DNA of 64,000 bases from the NCBI RefSeq assembly GCF_009760405.1, contig NZ_WRPP01000014.1:124001-188000 (forward strand). The letters run 5' to 3'. Below, one piece after another: positions 43,149 to 51,251 of the stretch. The first letter of the stretch is position 1. Each line of letters starts with the position of its first letter. This stretch comes from Nocardia terrae. Lineage in GTDB: Bacteria; Actinomycetota; Actinomycetes; Mycobacteriales; Mycobacteriaceae. The notes under the pieces are model-generated. The model did not search any database. It was not told where the DNA came from and saw nothing but the letters and a program-made list of their open reading frames with translations. The translations under genes were made by a program, and so were the position numbers.

Positions 43149-43538
43149 TCAGTCGCCCCGGATGTCCCTCCGGAGCGGGTGATTCGCCGGGATCTCCACG
43201 AAGACGAGCGGCACGCCGTCCGGATCGCTGACCCACATTTCGACGAGCCCCCACGGTTCGCGTTTCGGCGCACGGTCGATCGCGACCCCGCGCAGCGCGA
43301 GTTCGGCCGCGGTGTCGCCACAATCACGCACCTGCAACCAGATGGCTCCCGCGAACCCGGCCGGATCCCCGTCCTCGCGCCCGTGCCCGGCCACCTCGAT
43401 CAGCGACTGCCCGGCGAAAAAGACCGTCCCACCTGGATACTCGCGGGCGATGGCCAACCCCAGCGCATCGCGGTAGAACCCCAGCGTCCGTTCATAGTCG
43501 CGCGGTCGCAGGATGACCCGACTGCTCAGTATCTCCAT
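43149..43538 (-). CDS. Glyoxalase/VOC family protein
   Basis: 129 residues with two beta-alpha-beta-beta-beta modules: ILRPRDYERTLGFYRDALGL and WVSDPDGVPLVFVEI. It matches Rv0546c by position. Metal-binding Glu/His residues of true glyoxalase I are not all evident, so the substrate is unknown. Confidence 0.85.
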   Translation of the reverse strand: MEILSSRVILRPRDYERTLGFYRDALGLAIAREYPGGTVFFAGQSLIEVAGHGREDGDPAGFAGAIWLQVRDCGDTAAELALRGVAIDRAPKREPWGLVEMWVSDPDGVPLVFVEIPANHPLRRDIRGD

Positions 43539-43578
43539 GAGTGCAGCATGACAGCCGGACGTTTGCTCTTCCTGGAAA

Positions 43579-44484
43579 TCAGAAGTAGTACGGGTAGGGC
43601 TTCCAGTCGGGTTGGCGCTTCTCGAGGAAGGCGTCGCGGCCTTCGACCGCTTCGTCGGTCATGTAGGCCAGGCGGGTGGCCTCGCCGGCGAAGAGCTGCT
43701 GGCCGACCAGTCCGTCGTCTTGGAGGTTGAAGGCGTACTTCAGCATTCGGATGGCCTGGGGCGACTTGCCGAGGATGTCGGCGGTCCATTCCAGGGCGAC
43801 GTCTTCGAGTTGCTCGTGGTCCACGACGGCGTTGACCGCGCCCATCTGGTGCATCTCTTCGGCGGTGTAGGGCCGTCCCAGGAAGAAGATCTCGCGAGCG
43901 AACTTCTGTCCCACCATCTTCGCCAGGTACGCGCTGCCGTAGCCGGCGTCGAAGCTGCCCACGTCGGCGTCGGTCTGCTTGAACCGGGCGTGCTCGCGCG
44001 AGGCCAGTGTCAGGTCGCAGGTGACGTGCAGGCTGTGTCCGCCGCCCGCGGCCCAGCCGTTGACCAGTGCGATGACCACCTTGGGCATGAAGCGGATGAG
44101 TCGCTGCACCTCGAGGATGTGCAGGCGTCCGGCGCGGGCCACGTCCACGGTGTCGGCGGTCTCGCCGGAGGCGTACTGGTAGCCGCTGCGGCCGCGGATG
44201 CGTTGGTCGCCGCCGGAGCAGAAGGCCCAGCCGCCGTCGCGGGGGCTGGGGCCGTTGCCGGTGAGCAGGACCGCGCCGACGTCGGAGGTCATGCGGGCGT
44301 GGTCGAGGGCGCGGTAGAGCTCGTCGACGGTGTGGGGGCGGAAGGCGTTGCGTACTTCGGGGCGATCGAAGGCGATCCGTACCGTGCCCTGCTCGACATG
44401 CCGGTGGTAGGTGATGTCGGTGAGGTTCTCGAATCCCGGAACGGGCCGCCACAGTGTCGCATTGAAGGTCACGGGTCTGAACAT
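43579..44484 (-). CDS. menB: 1,4-dihydroxy-2-naphthoyl-CoA synthase
   Basis: About 301 residues of the crotonase fold. Oxyanion-hole segments are FCSGGDQRIRG and WAAGGGHSLH; the catalytic Asp/Ser region is TDADVGSFDAGYGSAYLA; the C-terminus WKPYPYYF is typical of MenB. It closes the second ring of the naphthoquinone. ATG 44484 (MFRPVTFNATLW) is chosen; the frame is open upstream but without homology. Confidence 0.95.
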   Translation of the reverse strand: MFRPVTFNATLWRPVPGFENLTDITYHRHVEQGTVRIAFDRPEVRNAFRPHTVDELYRALDHARMTSDVGAVLLTGNGPSPRDGGWAFCSGGDQRIRGRSGYQYASGETADTVDVARAGRLHILEVQRLIRFMPKVVIALVNGWAAGGGHSLHVTCDLTLASREHARFKQTDADVGSFDAGYGSAYLAKMVGQKFAREIFFLGRPYTAEEMHQMGAVNAVVDHEQLEDVALEWTADILGKSPQAIRMLKYAFNLQDDGLVGQQLFAGEATRLAYMTDEAVEGRDAFLEKRQPDWKPYPYYF

Positions 44485-44824
44485 ACTGTTCCGGTTGCGC
44501 GCGTGGTGAAGGCCCACCGCAGTTCGGCGCGGGGTTTTGCATGTCACTCGATTTCGTGGCGGCGGAATTCGGCCATCCGACAAGAGCGCTGATCGTTAGC
44601 CGAAACGGGTGTCCGGAACCTCGGTCGGTCGCTTGCTACTTGTCGCCGAGGAAGGTGACCCGACCGGTAACCGAAAGTGAAACGCTGCCAATCGATTGCG
44701 GAGGGCTTACAGTGCTGTTGCTGCTGTGGCAGTAGCAGCGCATTGTGCATCGTGTGTGCGGGGACACCGGTGCGTATAGTTGCGTGCGCTCGTTCATCGA
44801 AAAACTATCCGGAGGAACCTGAAA
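44485..44824. other. Divergent promoter region between menB and a conserved gene
   Basis: No gene is supported in these 340 bp. It holds promoters for menB (left) and the gene at 44825 (right), plus an imperfect hairpin in GCTGTTGCTGC/GCAGTAGCAGC (9 of 11 pairs) near 44712-44737. No recognisable operator was found. Confidence 0.4.
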
Positions 44825-45271
44825 GTGGTTGCAGCACTGTCTGAATCCCTGCTCGATGACGCCAAGCGTCCGGCCTTCATCGCCGACGCCGTTACGGTTC
44901 TGGATGAGGAGGTGTCGGACAAGGGCGGCGCGTCGGGCCTCGTCGTCAAGGGCGGGTACGCCGCGATCAAGAAGGTCAGCCCGTCGATCGTGGGCGATGC
45001 GCTGGAGTCCTTCGCGCCCAAGTTCGTCGAGCAGCTCGAGCCGTACTGGGTCGAGTACAAGAACGGTGGCGCGGGTTCGTTCGCCGATCTGCTGGTCGCC
45101 AAGCAGGACGAGGTTGCCGACGCGCTGCTGTCGGTGACCGACGCGCGGGCCGAGGCCTCCTCGCGTCCGGCGCTGACCAAGGTCTACAACTCCATGCGCT
45201 CGTCGGCGAAGAAGCATGTCGCCGAGGCTCTTCCGCGCCTGGGTGACCTGGTGCAGAAGCACGCTGGCTAA
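44825..45271 (+). CDS. Conserved actinobacterial protein of unknown function
   Basis: 148 residues, predicted all-helical. It begins AALSESLLDDAKRPAFIADAVTVLDEEVSDKGGASGL and ends in a basic helix (RSSAKKHVAEALPRLGDLVQKHAG). It resembles a DUF6918-type family, though I am not certain of that name. GTG 44825 follows GGAGGAAC at about 9 nt. A clear terminator follows, so it is a monocistronic gene. Confidence 0.75.
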   Translation: MVAALSESLLDDAKRPAFIADAVTVLDEEVSDKGGASGLVVKGGYAAIKKVSPSIVGDALESFAPKFVEQLEPYWVEYKNGGAGSFADLLVAKQDEVADALLSVTDARAEASSRPALTKVYNSMRSSAKKHVAEALPRLGDLVQKHAG

Positions 45272-45283
45272 TAAGACCGACCG

Positions 45284-45311
45284 GTTCGCGGCCCGGCGAG
45301 GGGCCGCGAAC
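45284..45311 (+). terminator. Terminator after the unknown conserved gene
   Basis: The arms GTTCGCGGCCC (45284-45294) and GGGCCGCGAAC (45301-45311) pair perfectly over 11 bp with a 6-nt loop, 12 nt after the stop. The arms are the same sequence as the outer arms of repeat copy 2 at 58113-58207. Confidence 0.8.
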
Positions 45312-45395
45312 AGTCTCGGTGAGTGACCGCGAACCACAACGCGGTGACGCGAATGCCCGTGGGGTGGTACCCGGGCACTCGCTGTCCTCCCGAAT

Positions 45396-46223
45396 TCAGC
45401 CCTGGGACTTCCCGACTCGCCAGTATCCGGTGAATGTGATGTCCGTCTTGGGGATTTCGCGCTCCTGCGCCAGATGCCGCCGCACGCCCGCGGCCAGCTT
45501 CTGCTCGCCCGCCACGAAGGCGTAGACGCCCTTGCCGGGCAAGTCCGCCTCGCGCACCGCCTGTGCCGCCAGCGCCCCGACCTCACCGTGCGCCTCGGTG
45601 CGGACCAGCCAGTTCACCCGCACGCCCGAAGGTTCGTTCAGTTCCTGACGATCCTCGGCGGAGGGAATCTCGAGGTAGGCCGCGCCCTGCGTCCCGCGCG
45701 GCAGCGACCGCAGCACGCCCGCGATACCGGGCAGCGCGCTCTCGTCGCCCACCAGCAGCGTCCAGTCGCTGTGGTCGGGAGCCTGGTACGTGATGCCCTC
45801 GTCCAGCAGGCCCACCTCGCATCCTGGCGTGGCGGCGTTGGCCCAGGCGGCGGCCGGGCTGTCCTCGGCGTGAACCGCGAAGTCGATGTCGATTTCCGCC
45901 GTGCTGCCGAACTCCCCGAAACTGGCGGCCCGATAGTCGCGCACCGTGTAGTTGCGCGTCAGCGGCCGATGCTCCTTGCCCATCATGAGGTACTGCGCGA
46001 ACCACCCGAGATTGCTCGACGAGGTGGGCAGTCGCAGGCTCCCGTCGCGTCCGGGCATGAACAGCCGGAACCACTGGTCGTAGCCCATGGCGGTGAAGCC
46101 CGCGAGCCCTTGCCCGCCCAGGGTGACGCGGACGAAGTGGGGGCTGATCCGTTTGCTCGCCAGGACTTCCGCCGTGAGTATCTCGCGGTGCTCGGGCTTG
46201 ACATGCTTGGTGCGCTTCGCCAT
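45396..46223 (-). CDS. Siderophore-interacting FAD/NAD(P)H ferric reductase-type protein
   Basis: 275 residues of the SIP family. The FAD-binding segment is RPLTRNYTVRDYR, with a preceding SPHFVRVTLGG barrel strand; the NAD(P)H-binding domain contains WTLLVGDESALPGIAGVL, and YWRVGKS is at the C-terminus. It reduces ferric siderophores in the cytosol to release iron. An IdeR-type iron box lies 5 nt before its ATG, so it should be repressed when iron is sufficient. Confidence 0.92.
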   Translation of the reverse strand: MAKRTKHVKPEHREILTAEVLASKRISPHFVRVTLGGQGLAGFTAMGYDQWFRLFMPGRDGSLRLPTSSSNLGWFAQYLMMGKEHRPLTRNYTVRDYRAASFGEFGSTAEIDIDFAVHAEDSPAAAWANAATPGCEVGLLDEGITYQAPDHSDWTLLVGDESALPGIAGVLRSLPRGTQGAAYLEIPSAEDRQELNEPSGVRVNWLVRTEAHGEVGALAAQAVREADLPGKGVYAFVAGEQKLAAGVRRHLAQEREIPKTDITFTGYWRVGKSQG

Positions 46224-46227
46224 TCGC

Positions 46228-46246
46228 TTAGGTTAGCAAACCCTAA
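46228..46246. promoter_or_regulatory. IdeR/DmdR iron box
   Basis: TTAGGTTAGCAAACCCTAA matches 15 of 19 positions of the IdeR consensus TTAGGTTAGGCTAACCTAA. It lies 5 nt upstream of the siderophore-interacting gene and 66 nt upstream of menD on the other side. Confidence 0.8.
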
Positions 46247-46311
46247 CTTTCCAGCATAGGTGTGAGCGGGGTGACGGAGCGCTCCGGGCCGGTGTCTGAG
46301 AGGCTGGGGGT

Positions 46312-47946
46312 GTGAATCCCTCGACTGCACAGGCGCACGTCGTCGTCGACGAGCTCGCACGCGGCGGCGTCCGGGACGTGGTCCTGTGCCCCGGATCGCG
46401 AAACGCGCCGCTGGCCTTCGCATTACAGGCGGCCGACCAGGCCGGGCGAATCCGGCTGCACATGCGCATCGACGAGCGCACCGCCGGATTCCTGGCCATC
46501 GGCCTGGCCGCCGCGAGCGGCCGCCCGGTGCCCGTCGTCATGACCTCCGGCACCGCGGTCGCGAATCTGGGACCGGCCGTGCTCGAGGCCAACTACGCCC
46601 GCATCCCGCTGATCGTGCTGAGTGCCAACCGGCCCTACGAGATGCTGGGCACCGGCGCGAACCAGACCGTCGAACAGTTCGGGCTCTTCGGTAGCCAGGT
46701 GCGTGCCGCCATCAGTCTCGGACTGGCCGAGGCCGAGCCCGGCGAGGAACTGTTCCCCAAGCAGAACAGCGTGTGGCGCTCGGCGGTGTGCCGGGTGCTG
46801 GCCGCGGCCCGCGGCACCCGCTCCGGCAATGCCGGACCCGTGCATTTCGACATTCCACTGCGCGAGCCGCTGGTCCCGGACCTGGCCGCCGGTGACCGGC
46901 TGCCGCCCGGGCGCACCGACGAGCGGCCCTGGACGGCAACGCAATACGCCACCCTGGATGTGCCCCTCGATATCGATCTGACCCCGGACACGGTGGTCAT
47001 CTCCGGTCACGGCGCGGGCCACCGGCCGGAGCTCGCGGCGCTGCCGACGGTCGCCGAGCCCACCGCGCCCATGCACGGTCCGGCGCTGCATCCGCTGGCG
47101 CTGGCGCTGTTGCAGCCCAAGCAGGCCATCATCACCGGGCGTCCCACCCTGCACCGGCAGGTGTCTCGGGTGCTGTCCGATCCGGAGGTCACCGTGTACG
47201 CGCTGACCACCGGTCCGCGCTGGCCCGATGTCTCCGGGAACGTGGTCGGCACCGGCACGCGGGCGGTCACCTATGGCGCGCCGCGGCCGGAGTGGCTCGA
47301 GCAGTGCCGGGATCTGAACGAGAAGGCCGTCACGGTGATCCGGGCCGAGCTGGCCGGACATCCGAAGCCGACCGGTCTGCATGTCGCGGCCGTAGTGATG
47401 GACTCCCTGCGCGACGGCGACCAGCTGCTGCTCGGCGCGTCCAACCCGGTGCGGGACGCGGCCCTGGTCTCGCAGCCGCGGCCCGGCGTGCGGGTGCTGT
47501 CCAACCGCGGCGTGGCCGGCATCGACGGCACCGTGTCCGCGGCGGTCGGCGCGGCGCTGACCCACCCCGGCCGCACGGTCGCGCTCATGGGCGACCTGAC
47601 CTTCCTGCACGACGCGTCCGGCCTGCTCATCGGCCCGGGCGAGCCGCGGCCGGAAGACCTCACCATCGTGGTCGCCAATGATGACGGCGGCGGCATCTTC
47701 GAACTGCTCGAGCAGGGCGATCCGCAGTACGCGGGCGTGTTCGAGCGGGTCTTCGGCACGCCGCACGGTATGGACCTGGCCGCACTGTGCGCGGCGTACC
47801 GGATTCCGCACCGCCAGGTCGACCCGGCGGAGCTGGCGACCGAGCTGACCGGCAGCGCCCACGGCATCCGGGTGCTCGAGGTCGCCACCGAGCGGTCGAG
47901 CCTGCGGGAACTGCACGCGACCGTGCGCGCGGGCGTCTCGAACTAG
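46312..47946 (+). CDS. menD: 2-succinyl-5-enolpyruvyl-6-hydroxy-3-cyclohexene-1-carboxylate synthase
   Basis: 544 residues of ThDP-dependent enzyme. The N-terminal PYR domain has LCPGSRNAPL and the conserved Glu in RIDERTAGF. The C-terminal PP domain has the cofactor motif GDLTFLHDASGLL through NDDGGGIFELLEQG. It condenses isochorismate and 2-oxoglutarate in menaquinone synthesis. It starts with GTG. The neighbouring menC/menH genes seen in mycobacteria are not here. Confidence 0.95.
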   Translation: MNPSTAQAHVVVDELARGGVRDVVLCPGSRNAPLAFALQAADQAGRIRLHMRIDERTAGFLAIGLAAASGRPVPVVMTSGTAVANLGPAVLEANYARIPLIVLSANRPYEMLGTGANQTVEQFGLFGSQVRAAISLGLAEAEPGEELFPKQNSVWRSAVCRVLAAARGTRSGNAGPVHFDIPLREPLVPDLAAGDRLPPGRTDERPWTATQYATLDVPLDIDLTPDTVVISGHGAGHRPELAALPTVAEPTAPMHGPALHPLALALLQPKQAIITGRPTLHRQVSRVLSDPEVTVYALTTGPRWPDVSGNVVGTGTRAVTYGAPRPEWLEQCRDLNEKAVTVIRAELAGHPKPTGLHVAAVVMDSLRDGDQLLLGASNPVRDAALVSQPRPGVRVLSNRGVAGIDGTVSAAVGAALTHPGRTVALMGDLTFLHDASGLLIGPGEPRPEDLTIVVANDDGGGIFELLEQGDPQYAGVFERVFGTPHGMDLAALCAAYRIPHRQVDPAELATELTGSAHGIRVLEVATERSSLRELHATVRAGVSN

Positions 47947-47967
47947 TTTGTCGGCGAAGGGCGTCGG

Positions 47968-48183
47968 TCAGTAATCGCCGTCGGCGCTCTCGTCGTAGTC
48001 GTCGTCCATCGGGACCGGGATGGACTGCTCGACCAGATCTCCCTCCGAGGCGGTCCAGCCATTGTCGTCGGCGGGCAGATCGGTGATCTTGGAATCGGAG
48101 TCGAGCACCTCGTCCGCCGGGTCGGCGGGGATGCTCTGCTCCACGGAGTCGGCCTCGGGCACTGCGTCGATGCGATCGGTCAT
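47968..48183 (-). CDS. Small highly acidic protein
   Basis: 71 residues, about a third Asp/Glu, with the segment VEQSIP twice (ADSVEQSIPADP and GDLVEQSIPVPM). No hydrophobic core is apparent, so it is likely disordered. AGAGGAG lies 7 nt before ATG 48183. Its stop is 21 nt beyond the end of menD on the opposite strand. Confidence 0.6.
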   Translation of the reverse strand: MTDRIDAVPEADSVEQSIPADPADEVLDSDSKITDLPADDNGWTASEGDLVEQSIPVPMDDDYDESADGDY

Positions 48184-48260
48184 CGGATGCTCCTCTCTGC
48201 CGGATGAGTGGGCACCATCGAGAATGCGCCCGTTTCACCTGCTTCGGCAACCGTCCCGCG

Positions 48261-48494
48261 TCACTCGCCGGGCAGCGCCCCGTCGTCGGCGGGGTATTCG
48301 ACCAGGGACAGCACCCGGCCCGCCATGAATCGGGCGGTGCGCACCGAGCTGCCGGTCCTGGTCACCTCACTGACTTCCACGATGCCCCGCGCAATGCGCG
48401 TCTCGATGCGGCGGCCCGCTCTGGTAGCGACGATTTCGTAGTTCCGAGACCCGTCGCCGGTATCGACGACGATCTCCACGCGATCACCTTTCAT
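48261..48494 (-). CDS. Small beta-rich protein of unknown function
   Basis: 77 residues of alternating charged and hydrophobic strands (DRVEIVVDTGDGSRNYEIVATRAGRRIETRIARGIVEVSEVTRTG). ATG 48494 follows GGAGAA. It is in line with the acidic protein downstream and may share its transcript. Confidence 0.6.
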   Translation of the reverse strand: MKGDRVEIVVDTGDGSRNYEIVATRAGRRIETRIARGIVEVSEVTRTGSSVRTARFMAGRVLSLVEYPADDGALPGE

Positions 48495-48677
48495 CTATCA
48501 ATTCTCCTCCCCACCAGCGCTTTTCGCCGCTGATCCCGCCTAACGAACCGGTTGCGACCCGCGCCTGCAAGCACATTCGGGCGGAGTGCGATGAATTTCG
48601 CGGCGCCGGTCCGTCGTAATACTCGACCGGGCCGCACCGGTGGTTCGGCATGTCGTTTCACAGCCCCAGGAGGAACC

Positions 48678-49253
48678 ATGACCACACCGGCCTTCGACCT
48701 GGAAGCCGCCGCGGCCGCGACCGAAGCGGTTGTCGCCGCGATAACCGACGCCGACTTCGACCGCCGCACGCCCTCGGACATCAGTGTGCGCGACATGCTC
48801 GCCCACGTGCAGGGCTTCACCGAGGCGTTCCGCATGGGCGCTACCAAGGAGATGGTCGGCCGCTCCCAGCCGCCCGGCCCGGGCGCGCAGCTCGCCGAGG
48901 ACTGGCGCGATCGCATTCCGGCCCAGCTGAAGTCGCTGGTCGCCGCCTGGCGGGAACTGGATGCCTGGGAGGGCGACACCGAGGTCGGCGGCGTACTCGC
49001 ACCCGCCCCGCAGATGGCGATCTTCGCCCTGAACGAGGTGGTGATCCACGGCTGGGACCTGGCCCGCGCGACCGGGCAGCCCTACGCCCCCTCGGAAGCG
49101 GATCTGGCCATCCTGCTGGGCTTCCTGCGCGATACCCCGCGCGAAGGAGTGCCCGGCCTCTTCGGCCCGGTGATCGACATCCCCGCCGAAGCGCCACTCC
49201 TCGACCGCGTGGTGGGCCTGACCGGGCGCGACCCGGCTTGGTCCGCGGCCTGA
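48678..49253 (+). CDS. TIGR03086-like protein (mycothiol-dependent maleylpyruvate isomerase/DinB-type fold)
   Basis: 191 residues. The N-terminal helical bundle contains SVRDMLAHVQGFTEAFRMG; the middle has LNEVVIHGWDLARATGQP, whose His residues belong to the likely metal site. The family includes mycothiol-linked detoxification enzymes. ATG 48678 with AGGAGGAA 2-5 nt upstream is chosen; the frame is open further upstream. Confidence 0.85.
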   Translation: MTTPAFDLEAAAAATEAVVAAITDADFDRRTPSDISVRDMLAHVQGFTEAFRMGATKEMVGRSQPPGPGAQLAEDWRDRIPAQLKSLVAAWRELDAWEGDTEVGGVLAPAPQMAIFALNEVVIHGWDLARATGQPYAPSEADLAILLGFLRDTPREGVPGLFGPVIDIPAEAPLLDRVVGLTGRDPAWSAA

Positions 49254-49493
49254 TTCCACCCTGGCCATGGACTCCGGCTCCCAGGCGGGGACCCTGCCGG
49301 GATGAAGAGTGGGCGCGCCGGGGCAATAGCGCGGGGGTGCGACCCGCAGGCGCGGTGAGGGGTCCGTGCCTGTCGGCCGTCGTGCGAGCGGAATTCCCGT
49401 TGTCCGGCGTGGTTTCGGCCGGGATCCATTGCGGGCAGCTGGATTCCGGCCAAGAGCGCGCCGGAATGACGAGAGTTGTTCTCGAACCGGCGG

Positions 49494-50126
49494 TCAGTCG
49501 GTGGGTTTCGTTGTGCTGACGGCGAATACGCCCTGTTCAGCTGCTAGCGCCGCGGCTTCTGCGGCCGCGCTGACCGCTGTCTCGTCGACGGGGTCGCCGC
49601 TGGCCAGCAGGCGATAGTAGAGGGGGGCGGAGACGGCGGAAAGCACTGCGCGGGGGTCGGTTTCGGGTGGGAGGTCGCCGCGGGTGATGGCGGCGGTCAC
49701 GCAGGGGGACCATTCGGTGAGGCGGGTGTCGTAAAAGGCGCGCAAGGCCGCGGCGGCGGTGTCGTCGCTGGTGGCGGCGGCGATGACGGCACGGAAGAGG
49801 CGGCTCTGCCGGGGATCGGTGAGGGTTTTGCCGACCAGGCGCGCGTTTTCGAGGAGGTCGCCGCGCAGGCTGCCGGTATCGCTGTGGGGGAGTGAGGTTT
49901 CCGCCATGTCGACCAGTAGGTCGGCGACGAGTCCGGCGGGGGTGCGCCAGCGGCGGTAGACGGTGGTCTTGCCGACCTCGGCGCGGGCGGCGACCTCGGC
50001 CAGGTCGAGGGTGGCGAAGCCGCGTTCGACGAGGAGATCGCCGGCAGCGCGGAGGACGGCCTCCCGGACGCGGGCGGTGCGGCCGCCGGGGCGTACCGAG
50101 CCGGGGTGGGCCGTGTCCTGAGTCAT
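49494..50126 (-). CDS. TetR family repressor
   Basis: 210 residues. The HTH (~18-65) contains ATLDLAEVAARAEVGKTTVYRRWRTPAGLVADLL. The C-terminal domain fits the TetR_C_11-like type (RAVIAAATSDDTAAAALRAFYDTRL). It is divergent from the aldo-keto reductase and separated by an operator-like dyad at 50177-50200, so it probably controls both genes. Confidence 0.9.
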   Translation of the reverse strand: MTQDTAHPGSVRPGGRTARVREAVLRAAGDLLVERGFATLDLAEVAARAEVGKTTVYRRWRTPAGLVADLLVDMAETSLPHSDTGSLRGDLLENARLVGKTLTDPRQSRLFRAVIAAATSDDTAAAALRAFYDTRLTEWSPCVTAAITRGDLPPETDPRAVLSAVSAPLYYRLLASGDPVDETAVSAAAEAAALAAEQGVFAVSTTKPTD

Positions 50127-50176
50127 ATCGGGTCTCCAGTTCCATTTGGTGCGAGACGAGTGTAGCGTTGGCGGAG

Positions 50177-50200
50177 TTAATGAAACTGTAGTTCCGTTAA
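50177..50200. promoter_or_regulatory. Operator-like dyad between TetR and aldo-keto reductase genes
   Basis: The arms TTAATGAAACT (50177-50187) and AGTTCCGTTAA (50190-50200) are complementary at 9 of 11 positions with a 2-bp centre. It lies 12 nt before the reductase ATG and 50 nt before the repressor ATG. Confidence 0.6.
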
Positions 50201-50212
50201 GGAGTGGTGGTC

Positions 50213-51247
50213 ATGGAATACCGTCGGCTCGGCAATTCGGATCTGGTGGTTCCGGCGCTGAGCTTCGGTGCGGGCACCTTCGGCGGCCGCGGCGAACTCT
50301 TCTCCGCCTGGGGCGATACCGACGCGCAGCAGGCCCGTCGACTGGTCGACATCAGCCTGGACGCGGGCGTCACCATGTTCGACACCGCCGACGTCTACTC
50401 CGACGGCGCGTCGGAAGAGGTACTGGGCGAGGCGATTCGGGGCCGCCGCGATCGGCTGCTGATCTCCACCAAGGCCTCGCTGCCCACCGGCCCCGGCCCG
50501 GAGGACGCGGGATCCGGTCGCGCCCGGTTGATCTCGGTGGTCGAGGGATCGCTGCGGCGGCTCGGCACCGACCGCATCGACCTGTTCCAGCTGCACGCCT
50601 TCGATGCCGGCACGCCGGTCGAGGAGGTGCTCTCGGCTCTCGACGAGCTGGTGCGCGCCGGCAAGATCCGCTACGTCGGAGCGTCCAACTTCGCGGGTTG
50701 GCAGCTCATGAAATCCCTTGCCGCCGCGGATCGATCCGGGTTTCCGCGCTATGTCGCGCACCAGGTCTACTACTCGCTGGTGGGCCGCGACTACGAGTGG
50801 GAGCTCATGCCACTGGGCCTGGATCAGGGGGTCGGCGCGGTGGTCTGGAGCCCGCTGGGCTGGGGTCGGCTGACCGGGAAGATCCGTCGCGGCCAACCGC
50901 TTCCGGCGGGCAGCCGCCTGCACAAGACCGCCGAGGCCGGGCCGCCCGTCGAGGACGAGCTGCTCTACGACGTGGTCGACGTGCTGGACGAGATCGCCGC
51001 CGAAACCGGCCGCACCGTCCCGCAGATCGCCCTGAACTGGTTGCTGCGGCGGCCGACCGTGGCCACGGTCATCGTCGGCGCGCGCGACGAGGGGCAGCTG
51101 GTCCAGAACCTCGGCGCGGTCGGCTGGAGCCTGGACGACGGCCAGATGGCCCGGCTGGACAAGGCGAGCGCGGTGACCCCGCCGTACCCCTACTACCCGT
51201 ACTACCGGCTGCCGGACTTCACTCGGCTCAATCCGCCTGTCGTGTAG
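50213..51247 (+). CDS. Aldo/keto reductase
   Basis: 344 residues, a TIM-barrel oxidoreductase. The catalytic tetrad is visible: Asp and Tyr in FDTADVYSDG, Lys in LISTKAS, His in LFQLHAF. NADPH is held by the C-terminal SPLGWGRLTGK and VIVGARDEGQL segments. ATG 50213 has GGAG 9 nt upstream. Its substrate is unknown, and regulation by the adjacent TetR protein is inferred. Confidence 0.93.
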   Translation: MEYRRLGNSDLVVPALSFGAGTFGGRGELFSAWGDTDAQQARRLVDISLDAGVTMFDTADVYSDGASEEVLGEAIRGRRDRLLISTKASLPTGPGPEDAGSGRARLISVVEGSLRRLGTDRIDLFQLHAFDAGTPVEEVLSALDELVRAGKIRYVGASNFAGWQLMKSLAAADRSGFPRYVAHQVYYSLVGRDYEWELMPLGLDQGVGAVVWSPLGWGRLTGKIRRGQPLPAGSRLHKTAEAGPPVEDELLYDVVDVLDEIAAETGRTVPQIALNWLLRRPTVATVIVGARDEGQLVQNLGAVGWSLDDGQMARLDKASAVTPPYPYYPYYRLPDFTRLNPPVV

Positions 51248-51251
51248 GCGG

